Source: Arcanobacterium pluranimalium
GTDB lineage: Bacteria; Actinomycetota; Actinomycetes; Actinomycetales; Actinomycetaceae
Length of the DNA: 64,000 nucleotides
Reading direction: 5' to 3'
Assembly (NCBI RefSeq): GCF_016907845.1
Contig: NZ_JAFBCS010000001.1
Location: forward strand, 1,178,001-1,242,000
A model generated the notes under the pieces. It was not told where the DNA came from, searched no databases, and saw only the letters and a list, made by a program, of their open reading frames with translations. The position numbers and the translations under genes were made by a program. Positions 8,001 to 17,422 of the stretch are shown in pieces (positions within the stretch are counted from its first letter, which is position 1; every line of letters starts with the position of its first letter).

Positions 8001-9401
8001 CTAGCTCAGAGTTTTCTTGAGTTCAGAAATTGCTCTTGGCAAAGCTGCCACAATTCTATCCACATGATCTTCATTGTGAGCTGCGGATACGAACCAAGAT
8101 TCAAATGCAGATGGTGGCAGCATTATTCCCGCATCTAACATGGCGTGGAAGAACGCACGATAGGCTGCCACATTCTGCTGCTGTGCCTGTTCATAGTTAA
8201 TAACCCCTTGATGTGCAGGCTCTTGACCAAAGAACACACTGAAAAGATTCGAAGCTCTATTGATAACAAAGGGCACGCCAGCCTCGGTAAAAGCGCTGTG
8301 CAAGGCAGCAATGAGCGTATCGGCAATTGCGTCGATATACCGATAAACCTGCTGATCAGCAAGTTGAAGAGTGGTTAGACCAGCTGCCGTTGCCAGCGGA
8401 TTACCAGACAGCGTACCGGCCTGATACACCGGCCCTAATGGAGCCAAATACTCCATCACCTGCGCCGATCCTCCAAGTGCGGCCAGTGGCATTCCACCAC
8501 CTACCACTTTCCCAAAAGTGAAAATATCAGGAGTGTACGAAACACTAGCCAATTCGCTGTCAATCCAAGCACGACGCGCCTTTGCCCCAATCTTTGCAGC
8601 ATCAGGCAGCGCAAGATCGCGATCGTGGGCGCGCAAACCAACTTCAAAACCCCAATAACCCGATTCTGAACACCTAAATCCAGTGAGCACTTCGTCCATA
8701 ATCATCAAAGCGCCCGCACGTTCAGTTTCTTGCCGTATCACCATATTAAAATCATCAACTGGCGGTACCACGCCCATATTAGCTGGTGAGGCCTCAGTAA
8801 TGACTGCCGCGATCTCACTGCCACGCAATGTGAAAGCTTCACGCAAGGCATCGGCGTCGTTATACGGAAGAACAATCGTATCGGCAGCAGTACCAGCGGT
8901 AACACCGGCCGAACCCGGAAGCCCCTGGGTTGCAACACCGGAACCAGCGGCAGCGAGCAAAGCATCAGAATGCCCGTGGTAACAGCCAGCAAACTTAACA
9001 ATAAGATTGCGTCCAGTAACTCCCCGAGCCAAGCGAATCGCCGTCATCGTCGCTTCCGTGCCGGTAGACACAAATCGAACCTGCTCAGCAGCAGGAACGC
9101 GCTCAGTGACTGCATTAGCTAAATCAGTCTCCCGATCAGTAGGCGCACCGAAACTCAAACCGTGGCTCGCTGCCTCTTGAACTGCTCCAATCACGGCCGG
9201 ATGAGCATGCCCCAAGAGCGAAGGACCCCAAGTGCACACCAAATCCACGTACTCGCGTCCCTCATTATCGCGCACAAATGCTCCATAAGCATCGGTAATA
9301 AAACGCGGATCGCCGCCAACTGAGCCGAAAGCCCGCACAGGAGAATTTACGCCGCCGGGAATGGCGATGCTGGCTCGTTGAAAGGAATCGTGGGAACTCA
9401 T
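8001..9401 (-). CDS. hemL: Glutamate-1-semialdehyde 2,1-aminomutase
   Basis: Converts glutamate-1-semialdehyde to 5-aminolevulinate, the second step of the C5 heme route, using PLP in the cytosol. The 466-residue class III aminotransferase fold shows the PLP-lysine motif TFGKVVGGGMPLAALGG with K298 and the phosphate-site STGTEAT near 112-118. Residues about 256-290 (after GFEVGL) are an extra segment compared with the compact bacterial enzymes I know. It is last in the leftward heme arm, 49 bp after hemB. The ATG at 9401 has AGAGAG upstream. Confidence 0.96.
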   Translation of the reverse strand: MSSHDSFQRASIAIPGGVNSPVRAFGSVGGDPRFITDAYGAFVRDNEGREYVDLVCTWGPSLLGHAHPAVIGAVQEAASHGLSFGAPTDRETDLANAVTERVPAAEQVRFVSTGTEATMTAIRLARGVTGRNLIVKFAGCYHGHSDALLAAAGSGVATQGLPGSAGVTAGTAADTIVLPYNDADALREAFTLRGSEIAAVITEASPANMGVVPPVDDFNMVIRQETERAGALMIMDEVLTGFRCSESGYWGFEVGLRAHDRDLALPDAAKIGAKARRAWIDSELASVSYTPDIFTFGKVVGGGMPLAALGGSAQVMEYLAPLGPVYQAGTLSGNPLATAAGLTTLQLADQQVYRYIDAIADTLIAALHSAFTEAGVPFVINRASNLFSVFFGQEPAHQGVINYEQAQQQNVAAYRAFFHAMLDAGIMLPPSAFESWFVSAAHNEDHVDRIVAALPRAISELKKTLS

Positions 9402-9450
9402 AACAGTCTCTCTAACTCGTAATCTAGGCTCAATAACTGCAAAAAAGTCG

Positions 9451-10419
9451 CTAAGAACGCCGAGAATATTCTAATGCCCAATACGTTAAAATCACATCTG
9501 CCCCAGCCCGAGCAATCGACACAAGCGACTCGGCAATCGCCTGCTCACGATTGATCCATCCGTTGCGAGCAGCGGCCTCAATCATCGCATACTCGCCGCT
9601 CACCTGGTATGCGGCGACTGGAATATTAACGGCAGCCGCAACGTCGGCTACCACGTCGAGATAGTGGCTGGCGGGCTTGACCATCACAATATCGGCTCCT
9701 TGCGCGACATCAAGCAGAGCTTCGCGCACGCCCTCTTTGCGATTAGCGGGGTCTTGCTGGTAAGTCTTGCGATCCCCGCACAACGTTGAGCCTACAGCCT
9801 CACGGAATGGACCAAAGAATGCCGAAGCATATTTAGCTGAATACGCCATAATCGACACGTCAGTGTATCCGTTCTCGTCGAGAGCGGTACGGATATACTC
9901 AACCTGCCCATCCATCATTCCCGATGGGCTGACCATATGCGCCCCCGCAGCAGCTTGCGACGTCGCCATCTTCGCATACAACTCAAGCGTTGTGTCGTTG
10001 TCCACTACACCGTCGTCGCGAATAACGCCGCAGTGCCCGTGGCTCGTGAACTCGTCCAAACAGGTATCTGCGCAGATCACGAGCTGATCGCCAACTTCTT
10101 CGCGTACGGCAGCGATAGCCCGATTCAAAATCCCGTCTGTAGTCCAGGCCTGCGAACCGCTTGCATCTTTACGCGCCTGATCTGGCACACCAAACAAGTC
10201 GATACCGCCGACCCCAGCTTCAACAAGCTCACAAGCCAGAGCTCGGATGGAATCGAGCGTGTGCTGGAACTGCCCAGGCATTGCCTGAATCGCTACGGGT
10301 TCGGTGATTCCTTCCCGCACGAAAGCCGGGTAAATGAGCTGCTGGGGGAGCACATGCGTTTCGGCAACCAGTGCTCGCATCGCTGTAGTAGCACGAAGAC
10401 GACGGGGACGATCTTTCAT
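9451..10419 (-). CDS. hemB: Porphobilinogen synthase (delta-aminolevulinate dehydratase)
   Basis: Condenses two 5-aminolevulinate molecules to porphobilinogen. The 322-residue TIM barrel has the Schiff-base lysines K196 (YSAKYASAFFGPFR) and K248 (MVKPASHYLD). The metal site reads DTCLDEFTSHGHCG, with C120, D122 and C130. Three-cysteine zinc enzymes have Cys at the middle position and magnesium-type enzymes have Asp, so this is a mixed site. The start overlaps the hemD stop by 4 bp (ATGA), implying translational coupling. Confidence 0.96.
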   Translation of the reverse strand: MKDRPRRLRATTAMRALVAETHVLPQQLIYPAFVREGITEPVAIQAMPGQFQHTLDSIRALACELVEAGVGGIDLFGVPDQARKDASGSQAWTTDGILNRAIAAVREEVGDQLVICADTCLDEFTSHGHCGVIRDDGVVDNDTTLELYAKMATSQAAAGAHMVSPSGMMDGQVEYIRTALDENGYTDVSIMAYSAKYASAFFGPFREAVGSTLCGDRKTYQQDPANRKEGVREALLDVAQGADIVMVKPASHYLDVVADVAAAVNIPVAAYQVSGEYAMIEAAARNGWINREQAIAESLVSIARAGADVILTYWALEYSRRS

Positions 10420-11288
10420 TTCTTCACTTCCTTTGTGTTGGAGGTATTACAGCACTGCAAGCGCGCCGACATCGAGACTCGCTGGTGCAATACCGAAAAA
10501 TCTGAGCTTCCTAAAGCAGTTTTTAGCGCAGTGAGCACGCCTTGAGCATCGGGCGAGGGCGCCACTCCCACAACGCGCAATCCGACGCTTTGGCAGTCAC
10601 TCGCAGTTTGCTCGCCGAGAGCGACGACGGGCGCAGCGCGGCCGATCTCCCGATCTGTGACTGCTGCATGCAGCTGGGCATATGCACAGGCGGCAGATCC
10701 GGACGTCATTACGATAAGATCCGCGCCGAAATACTCTTTAGGCAGCTCAGTAAGGGTGCGTGGTCGATACACAGGAGTTGTAATGACTTCGAACCCCGCC
10801 GTTTGCAAGCCTTTTCTGAGTGCGGGCTTTGCTAGTTCTGATCCGGGCAACCACACTGGAAGTGAGGCTTCATCTGCTGTTTGCGCAGGTAAACTTAAGA
10901 AAATATCCAACAAATCTCGGGCAGTGTCTTGGCTCGGAATGGCCAAGCTAATGCCATATTTGGCCAATTCTTCCTCAGTGCGTCTGCCCACACAAGCAAA
11001 GTGGGTGCCACCAAGAAAAACCTGCTGAAGCATTGCGCGCTTCCCACCAGCCATAAGTTGAATTGTGCGAGCAGAAGTGATGAAAACCCAGCTCAGTTTG
11101 GTGTTGGGAATTTCGAAATCAATTGGCTCAAAGCGGGTCAACCCTGCATGCGCCACCGTAAAATCTGTATTTGCAGTGCTAGGCGTCGGCAGCTGCACCT
11201 CTTGCAGCAGTTGCTTAAACTCTTGCGCTAAGCGCCCCGAATCTTGACTCACAACGATTTTCATATTCCGATAATTCCAACTGGGCAT
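10416..11288 (-). CDS. hemD: Uroporphyrinogen-III synthase
   Basis: Closes and rearranges hydroxymethylbilane to uroporphyrinogen III. The 290-residue protein has the two-lobed HemD fold. Sequence is weakly conserved, as is usual for the family, but LIVMTSGSAACAYAQL (about 205-220) and the placement between hemC and hemB make the call firm. The first ATG (11288) abuts the hemC stop. An internal ATG at codon 9 (MKIVVSQD) is an alternative start, since neither has a strong ribosome site. It overlaps hemB by 4 bp. Confidence 0.88.
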   Translation of the reverse strand: MPSWNYRNMKIVVSQDSGRLAQEFKQLLQEVQLPTPSTANTDFTVAHAGLTRFEPIDFEIPNTKLSWVFITSARTIQLMAGGKRAMLQQVFLGGTHFACVGRRTEEELAKYGISLAIPSQDTARDLLDIFLSLPAQTADEASLPVWLPGSELAKPALRKGLQTAGFEVITTPVYRPRTLTELPKEYFGADLIVMTSGSAACAYAQLHAAVTDREIGRAAPVVALGEQTASDCQSVGLRVVGVAPSPDAQGVLTALKTALGSSDFSVLHQRVSMSARLQCCNTSNTKEVKK

Positions 11289-12356
11289 CTAGTCGTGCAC
11301 CGAAACGTCGGCGCCGTCGTCATTCGGACCTGAAATACCCGGGCGCCACAGCAACTCGGCGTCGTGCACGCCATCCATCCCGCGCGTCTTACTTGCCTGC
11401 AGATCAGTAATATCTGCGGCGCCTTGCTGCAAGAGCGACGACGCCGCCCGCAAGCCAAACTCGCGAGCTGCAGTATCGCGTTCCACGATCGTCGCCAAGT
11501 CTGATATAGCAGGCAGCGGCAACGTAACGCTCACGTGTTTGTGACCGTCGGAAGAGAACACCGCAGTCCTCAACGAGGAATCGTCACAGTGAACACCAAC
11601 TGGTGCAGCGCAACCAGCTTGTAAACCCTCCAACACCGCACGCTCGGCAACAGCGGCAAATCGGGCATGAGGATCATCTAAGTTCGCTAGTGCTTGCGCT
11701 AGCTCAGATTCAGAATTCCACGGCGCATCGGTATTCCTGCACTCCACAGCAAGTCGTCCTTGCGCAGCAGCAGGTAAAATAGTCAGATGCTCAGTGATCG
11801 CGTCGGTTATTCCAAGGCGATCGAGGCCAGCATAAGCCAGCACGACGGCGTCTAAATCCCCAGGCACAATGCGTGAGTGGCCTTTTACCCGTGCAAGCCT
11901 TGTGCCGATATTTCCCCGAATATCTACCAGACGCAGATCTGGGCGAAGAGTGCGAATCTGCGCAGCTCGACGCGGCGATCCAGTGCCCACAGTTGCACCT
12001 GCTGGAAGAGAAGCGAGCGTTAAACCATCGCGCGCGCACAACACATCATGCGATGCCACCCCCGATGGTACTGCGGCAATGCTGAGTCCCGGTACAGGAG
12101 CAGTTGGCAGGTCTTTGAAGCTATGAACTGCAATATCGCACGATCCATCCAAAAGTGCGCAGCGCAGAGCCGCAGCAAAAACGCCAACTCCACCTAACTG
12201 AGCCAGGGAGCTTGCAGATTCATCACCATGAGTTTTGACGATTTGAAGTTCCACCTCAAGGCCTTGTTCGCGCAAGGATTGCGCCACCATTTCCGACTGA
12301 GTGCGGGCAAGTTCGCTCCCGCGCGTGCCTAAACGAATTTTAGTCAATGCTCTCAC
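11289..12356 (-). CDS. hemC: Hydroxymethylbilane synthase (porphobilinogen deaminase)
   Basis: Polymerises four porphobilinogens to hydroxymethylbilane on a covalent dipyrromethane cofactor. The protein begins near IRLGTRGSELARTQ. It has the cofactor-cysteine motif LEGLQAGCAAPVG with the cysteine near residue 249, the active-site DLPT loop and GSPRRAAQ near 127-134. There is no ATG. I chose GTG at 12356, but TTG at 12359 or 12347 is also possible. All of these overlap the 3' end of hemY, so the genes are coupled. Confidence 0.95.
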   Translation of the reverse strand: MRALTKIRLGTRGSELARTQSEMVAQSLREQGLEVELQIVKTHGDESASSLAQLGGVGVFAAALRCALLDGSCDIAVHSFKDLPTAPVPGLSIAAVPSGVASHDVLCARDGLTLASLPAGATVGTGSPRRAAQIRTLRPDLRLVDIRGNIGTRLARVKGHSRIVPGDLDAVVLAYAGLDRLGITDAITEHLTILPAAAQGRLAVECRNTDAPWNSESELAQALANLDDPHARFAAVAERAVLEGLQAGCAAPVGVHCDDSSLRTAVFSSDGHKHVSVTLPLPAISDLATIVERDTAAREFGLRAASSLLQQGAADITDLQASKTRGMDGVHDAELLWRPGISGPNDDGADVSVHD

Positions 12357-13884
12357 CAATCTCGTATGCGTGCGGAATCACTGATCCAAGGCCGGTTCCC
12401 GCAATCCATGCTCCAGTGAGGTATAGGCCAGGAACTTTTTGCACGTTTTGCATTAAGAACTCCACGTTTTGCTTGTGTTCAGGGCTGTGGGCGATCAAGG
12501 CCGGACCCCATTCGATAATTCTGCCCTCAATGAGAGCATGTGGCGTAATTGTGAAACCAAATAGGGCACTGGCATCGCGAAGTGCCTGGTCAATTGTAGG
12601 CTCAGGTATGGATTCGCCTGGGCGACCGTAGGAGAGGCGAACCAGATGTGAGTGTGAGCCGTGTAAACGTGTGAGTGCCTCACCAGCCCACGGCCATTTC
12701 ACTGAATAATGCGTGAGCGCTTTAACCGGCAACGTTGAGCCGGGTCGCACCAAAACGCCCGAGCCAAGGGGTGCGGCGTCAAGTTTTTCATCGTTAAGTG
12801 CCAAAATGACGGTTGTGATTGGCGCGCCTTGTGTGATCTCCCAATGCGCAATATCAGGTTGCACGGTGTAACTGCTGTGCCCGTTGTCCCTGCTGTTGTT
12901 GTTGCGGTCATCGTGCGACTCGCCGCCGTTGTCCCTGCTGCTGCCATCGTTGCTGTCATTGTGCCCGTTGAGCAAATCAACTAAGGGGAGCACTAATGGT
13001 AAAGCGTGTGGCCCATCCAAGGCCATGACGAGCCGTTTTGCGAAAATCGCTTCTTCGGTGCCTGGGTAAGGTCTTGGATTCTTTTTATCGCCATCACTGC
13101 GAGCAAGCAGGATTCCAAATTTGGCGTCCTCGCTGCTCAGTGAATCTTCGCGGGCAATGTCGATTGCCATATACCCGGTGAGAATTGATACACCTAGAGT
13201 GGTCAGGCGGTCAATTAACGCTGTAACGAGCGCGTTGATGCCACCAACCGGTTGGGCGATGCTCGATTTTTCTTCAGCACGCAGCACATGCACTGCTGCA
13301 ATGAGTGACCCCTTGCTGAGCAGCGCCGCGCGCAGCCCAGGTGCTACCGCGTCCAGATCGAGTTCATCGGGGCTAGAACCGTGGATTGCGCCAGCAACGG
13401 GCGCCACTAATTTTCTCAGCGCAGCCTCACCGAGTCGCACCCTCACCAGCTGCGCTAAGGAATGTGCCTGCGCGCCAAATGTGGGATCTGCGCCGTCAAG
13501 TTGGCGTGCTTCGTCAAGCTCAGCCAGGCTGAGCACACTCAGCGCTGGATCGTCCCAACTGCTGGGAATACCCCAGATGCCGTGAGCGATAGGTGAGGCT
13601 CCGTCGTCGTCCCACACCCATGAACTACCTGCAGGATCGCGAACTTCTAGCCCGAGCTCGGCGCAGAGCTCAAGAATTTTCGTACTGCGCACCGTGAACG
13701 ACTCGGCACCCAAATCGAAGCGCGCGCCAGCAATAGTCCCACCTGCGGCGAGACCACCAAGACTTGTGCGAGCTTCAACCACCGTGGAGATTATTCCGCG
13801 TTTTGCTAAAGCGTATGCCGTGGTAAGACCCGCTATCCCGCCGCCGATGATCACTGTGTTGTGGATGACCGCTGTGTCGTGCAT
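12340..13884 (-). CDS. hemY: Coproporphyrinogen III oxidase / protoporphyrinogen oxidase, HemY (CgoX) type
   Basis: FAD enzyme that oxidises coproporphyrinogen III to coproporphyrin III in Gram-positive bacteria. The 514-residue protein begins with the FAD-binding motif VIIGGGIAGLTTAYALAKRG (11-30) and ends with the typical LYLTGAWIAGTGLGSVIPHA. Residues about 304-340 are a hydrophilic insert rich in Asn, Asp, Ser and Gly, encoded by two near-identical in-frame 45-bp units (SRDNG occurs in each). The insert is probably a surface loop. The gene sits 3 bp after hemE and overlaps hemC. Confidence 0.94.
   Translation of the reverse strand: MHDTAVIHNTVIIGGGIAGLTTAYALAKRGIISTVVEARTSLGGLAAGGTIAGARFDLGAESFTVRSTKILELCAELGLEVRDPAGSSWVWDDDGASPIAHGIWGIPSSWDDPALSVLSLAELDEARQLDGADPTFGAQAHSLAQLVRVRLGEAALRKLVAPVAGAIHGSSPDELDLDAVAPGLRAALLSKGSLIAAVHVLRAEEKSSIAQPVGGINALVTALIDRLTTLGVSILTGYMAIDIAREDSLSSEDAKFGILLARSDGDKKNPRPYPGTEEAIFAKRLVMALDGPHALPLVLPLVDLLNGHNDSNDGSSRDNGGESHDDRNNNSRDNGHSSYTVQPDIAHWEITQGAPITTVILALNDEKLDAAPLGSGVLVRPGSTLPVKALTHYSVKWPWAGEALTRLHGSHSHLVRLSYGRPGESIPEPTIDQALRDASALFGFTITPHALIEGRIIEWGPALIAHSPEHKQNVEFLMQNVQKVPGLYLTGAWIAGTGLGSVIPHAYEIGESID
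12881..12940. repeat. In-frame direct repeat inside hemY
   Basis: CCGTTGTCCCTGCTG occurs exactly at 12881-12895 and 12926-12940, 45 bp apart, which is 15 codons. It lies within a low-complexity stretch encoding Asn/Asp/Ser/Gly and keeps the reading frame. Confidence 0.85.
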
Positions 13885-13887
13885 GAT

Positions 13888-14916
13888 TCAGCTTTCGTGA
13901 ACTTTGGCAACAAGGCGCGTGAGAACATCCGGATCGGCGTCTTTGGGCACCCCATGGCCGAGATTGACGATGTGAGCGTCTGCTGCTTGACCAGCCGCCA
14001 GGATCGCATCAACGTGTGGGTCGAGGATCTCGGGTGAGCAGGCCAATAATGCAGGATCGATATTACCCTGCACTACCAGCGGGTTAGTGCTGCCTGAAAC
14101 CTGCTGTGCCCTGCGCAAGCGCACGATAGCTTCACTCAAATCGGTGCGGTAATCGATCCCCACACAATTAGTGTGGAGCGCAAAATCCTCGAGCATTGAC
14201 GCAGTGCCGAGTCCGAAATGGATGGAGGGCACGGTGAAGTTGTGGCCTAGGATTAGGGCAGACGACGGGGCGCAGTAACGCACGTAGTCGCCTCTCGAGA
14301 GCGATCCAGCCCAAGAATCAAAGAGCTGAAAGGCTCGCGCTCCGCCCTCTATCTGCGCTTTTAGGAATTCTATCGAGATTTTGGCACACCAGTTGGCAAG
14401 CGCGAACCAGGATTCGGGATCGGAATGCATGAGAGTGCGTGCGGCGAGATGATCTCGTGAGGGTTTTCCCTCGACGAGGTATGCTGCTAGGGTGAATGGT
14501 GCACCTGCAAAAGCGAGCACAGGTACATCCAGCTCAGCGCAGGCCATTTTTACACCAGCGGTGATAGCGCTCGCATCGCCTGGTTCGTGCGCGATTAATT
14601 CTTGAATATCAGCGGCACTTCGGTAGGCTTTCTCCATCACCGGACCGACGCCCGGTTTGATTTCAACTCCGACTCCCGAAAGCTTGAGCGGGACAGTGAT
14701 GTCGCTAAAATAAACCGCCGCATCAACGCCGTGCCGACGCACAGGTTGAGCGGTGATCTCGGCAGCGAGTTCAGGAATTAAACACGACTCAAGCATGCTA
14801 GTTCCAGCTCGGACTTTTCGGTATTCTGGCAACGATCGTCCGGCTTGACGCATAAACCATACTGGCGTAATTTCCGGGCGTTTTCCGGCGAGTGCTGAGA
14901 GGAAATTTGAAGTCAC
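13888..14916 (-). CDS. hemE: Uroporphyrinogen decarboxylase
   Basis: Removes four carboxyl groups from uroporphyrinogen III to give coproporphyrinogen III. The 342-residue barrel starts with the invariant PVWFMRQAGRSLPEYR (residues 18-33) and has YFSDITVPLKLSGVGVE with the catalytic Asp near residue 71. It is the first gene of the leftward heme arm. GTG at 14916 is the only start that keeps the usual N-terminus. It has no clear ribosome site, so a leaderless or short-leader mRNA is possible. The 95-bp gap to hemA must hold both divergent promoters. Confidence 0.96.
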   Translation of the reverse strand: MTSNFLSALAGKRPEITPVWFMRQAGRSLPEYRKVRAGTSMLESCLIPELAAEITAQPVRRHGVDAAVYFSDITVPLKLSGVGVEIKPGVGPVMEKAYRSAADIQELIAHEPGDASAITAGVKMACAELDVPVLAFAGAPFTLAAYLVEGKPSRDHLAARTLMHSDPESWFALANWCAKISIEFLKAQIEGGARAFQLFDSWAGSLSRGDYVRYCAPSSALILGHNFTVPSIHFGLGTASMLEDFALHTNCVGIDYRTDLSEAIVRLRRAQQVSGSTNPLVVQGNIDPALLACSPEILDPHVDAILAAGQAADAHIVNLGHGVPKDADPDVLTRLVAKVHES

Positions 14917-15011
14917 AAAACTATTGTCTCAGACATTCATTACAAGCGGGTAATCTAGAGGGTGTAATCTAAAATTGAGATGTTCGAATTTATCTGTTTG
15001 AATGGATTGCT

Positions 15012-16334
15012 GTGGGAATAGTTAGTGCATCGGTGCGTCACAATATACATGGACTTTCGCAAGTGGCGGAGGTTTCGCGCCAACTCGACAGCATCTCCCA
15101 ACGGCTTCTCAACCATGATTGTATTGATGCGGTTGTAGTACTCAGTACGTGCAATCGGGTAGACGTTTATGCCGATAGTGCTAAAAGCGCAGCCATTGCA
15201 GATATTGAAGCCGCAATTGCGCACGAACTCAATGCTCAGCCGAGTTTTTTGCACGGAAAAGCCGCCATTGAGCATATCTTTGGGGTGGCCGCTGGGCTAG
15301 ATTCGATGGTGATCGGGGAACGAGAGATTAGCGGGCAATTGCGCCGGGCTCACCGTCAGGCCGTCAAAACGCACACCACTAATGCTGATCTTTCTCGAGT
15401 TATTGACTGTGCGTTGCGCACTTCGCGAAGAGTTGCCCACAGCACTGGGCTGTCCGGCACCGGGCGCTCAATCGTCTCACTCGCATTAGACTGCGTATCG
15501 ACTACCTGGGAAGATGCGCCTCACAAAGCTCAGGTTCTGCTCATTGGTACTGGTGCGTACGCTGGCGCCACAGTGGCTCAGTTGCGAGGACGCCAGATTG
15601 AACAAATCAGCGTCTATTCACAGTCAGGACGCGCACGTGCCTTTGCTCAAGCGCATGAGTTGACGCCAGTTGACGACGACGCATTCGTTGCGGCCTTAGC
15701 GAACTCGGACATCGTCGTCGCCTGTCGTGGACTGGGTAACCCGATTATCACCGCAGACTTGGTAAACCAAGTTCTGCCATTGCGCACTACGGAACTCGTT
15801 ATTTTGGATTTGGCCCTGCAAACGGACGTGCAAAGCGAGGTAGGTAAACTTCGCGGGGTTCGTTTAATCACTTTGGAAAATATTCAGGCATTGGCGCCAG
15901 AAGCTGCCCAAACGCATGTTCAGCGCGCTCGCGAACTCATTCAGCGAGGTGTTGAAGAAGTGATAGCACAGATTGATTCACGGCGAATCGACCCGGTGGT
16001 GGTAGCGTTTCGCGAGCACATCACTGATTTGTGCACTGGGGAAGTAGAGCGTTTGCCGGAAAAAGAGACTTTCACAAAGGAAGAAGTGGCACGCGCATTG
16101 GGGCATTTTGCCTCACGTATTGCCCATACTCCTACGGTCTTGGCGCGCCAAGCAGCGGAAATGGGTAATGATTGGGAGTATGTGCGGGCCCTTCATTCCG
16201 TGCTCGGCATTGACGTTTCACAAGCTGCACGGGAAGCCAATATTCGCCCTGCTGAAATTGCTTCTGGTGGGAAATGCCCACTCTCGGCTTTCTTGAACAG
16301 AGACACGAGTTTAGGAGAGAGCGCATCGGCATGA
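15012..16334 (+). CDS. hemA: Glutamyl-tRNA reductase
   Basis: Commits glutamyl-tRNA(Glu) to tetrapyrrole synthesis by reducing it to glutamate-1-semialdehyde with NADPH. The 440-residue protein has the catalytic loop LSTCNRVDVYA with the active-site Cys near residue 45. It also has GLDSMVIGEREISGQLRRA (about 95-113), the NADPH-binding VLLIGTGAYAG and a C-terminal dimerisation helix. The GTG start at 15012 places the family N-terminus correctly; the frame is closed by TGA at 14976. It is first in the rightward heme arm and overlaps hemH by ATGA. Confidence 0.95.
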   Translation: MGIVSASVRHNIHGLSQVAEVSRQLDSISQRLLNHDCIDAVVVLSTCNRVDVYADSAKSAAIADIEAAIAHELNAQPSFLHGKAAIEHIFGVAAGLDSMVIGEREISGQLRRAHRQAVKTHTTNADLSRVIDCALRTSRRVAHSTGLSGTGRSIVSLALDCVSTTWEDAPHKAQVLLIGTGAYAGATVAQLRGRQIEQISVYSQSGRARAFAQAHELTPVDDDAFVAALANSDIVVACRGLGNPIITADLVNQVLPLRTTELVILDLALQTDVQSEVGKLRGVRLITLENIQALAPEAAQTHVQRARELIQRGVEEVIAQIDSRRIDPVVVAFREHITDLCTGEVERLPEKETFTKEEVARALGHFASRIAHTPTVLARQAAEMGNDWEYVRALHSVLGIDVSQAAREANIRPAEIASGGKCPLSAFLNRDTSLGESASA

Positions 16335-17422
16335 ATTTTGACGCGATAATGCTCTGTAGCTACGGCGGGCCGCGCGGGATGGACGACGTCCTACCTTTCA
16401 TGCGCAATGCCACTCGCGGCCGAGGTGTGCCTGATGAGCGGCTTATACAGGTGAGCGGGCATTATAAGCTCTTTAATGGTGTGAGTCCGATTAATGCGCG
16501 AAATGAGGAGCTGCGAGCCGCGATTGCCCAGCGTGTTGAGGTGCCCGTGGTGATTGGGAACCGGAATTGGTCGCCGTATTTTGTACAGACCTTGGCTGAG
16601 CTCGATCAGCGCGGACTACATCGAGTTTTGTGTGTGTTTACCTCGGCTTTTGCCTCATATTCGGGCTGCAGACAGTACCGCGAGGATATTGCGGCGGCAG
16701 TTATTGAGATTGGAGCGCAAGATCGCTTTCAACTCTTCAAGATTCCTCCGTATTACGAGGCAGACGGTTTTCTTGCAGCGAATGTGTCCGCTGCGTATGC
16801 GGCAATGGAGGGCGACGACGACGCGCACCTTCTCCTCGTGACGCATTCGATTCCGGTGGTTATGAACGAAAATTCTGGACCGGCGTCGGCGAAGAAAACC
16901 TACCTTGAGCAGCACCGCGCACTCGGGCAGAAACTTTGTAGTGAACTGAGCGAGAAACTCGGTAGAAAAATCGATTGTGACCTTGCATTTTGTTCTCGAT
17001 CGGGGCCTGCGCATCAAAAATGGCTCGAACCAGATATTAACGATCGGTTACATGAGTTGAGTGAGCAGGGCGTTCGTTCGGTGGTGGTGCTGCCGTTTGG
17101 CTTCATCACAGACCATATGGAAGTGGTGTATGACCTCGACACCGAAGCGCGAAATACTGCCGCTGAGCTGGGGATGCGGTTTCAACGGGCGGCAACCGCT
17201 GGTACGAACGTCGATTTTGTAGATTCGCTGGTGAAGCTTATTAATGGCGCTGCAGAGCGAGTTAATACCGCGCAGCGCGGTGAGCAGCAAAGAGGAGAAG
17301 TGTCGTGGCCTGCGCATTGCGAGACGAACTGCTGTTTGCCCTGCGACGGATACCAGTTGCGCGCAACCGAATTTGACCAAATATCAGCACCAGATCCACG
17401 AGAACGGAAGAATCATGTCTGA
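16331..17422 (+). CDS. hemH: Coproporphyrin III ferrochelatase with probable [2Fe-2S] cluster
   Basis: Inserts Fe2+ into coproporphyrin III (CpfC role in actinobacteria). The start at 16331 gives MNFDAIMLCSYGGP and has AGGAGAGAG upstream; the frame is open further upstream but lies inside hemA. The protein is 363 residues. H172 (VTHSIP) and E264 (FITDHMEVVYDLD) are the expected active-site residues. C113 (SYSGCRQYRED) and the C-terminal cluster C330, C334, C335, C338 (AHCETNCCLPC) match the cysteine layout of iron-sulfur ferrochelatases. A further tail of about 25 residues follows. It overlaps hemQ by 8 bp. Confidence 0.94.
   Translation: MNFDAIMLCSYGGPRGMDDVLPFMRNATRGRGVPDERLIQVSGHYKLFNGVSPINARNEELRAAIAQRVEVPVVIGNRNWSPYFVQTLAELDQRGLHRVLCVFTSAFASYSGCRQYREDIAAAVIEIGAQDRFQLFKIPPYYEADGFLAANVSAAYAAMEGDDDAHLLLVTHSIPVVMNENSGPASAKKTYLEQHRALGQKLCSELSEKLGRKIDCDLAFCSRSGPAHQKWLEPDINDRLHELSEQGVRSVVVLPFGFITDHMEVVYDLDTEARNTAAELGMRFQRAATAGTNVDFVDSLVKLINGAAERVNTAQRGEQQRGEVSWPAHCETNCCLPCDGYQLRATEFDQISAPDPRERKNHV

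Noticed and set aside
12860-12975. Frameshift or assembly error in hemY
   Set aside because: The repeat keeps frame and the conserved sequence resumes correctly on both sides.
16274-16330. Longer N-terminus for ferrochelatase starting at 16274
   Set aside because: The added residues overlap hemA, lack homology, and the ribosome site favours 16331.
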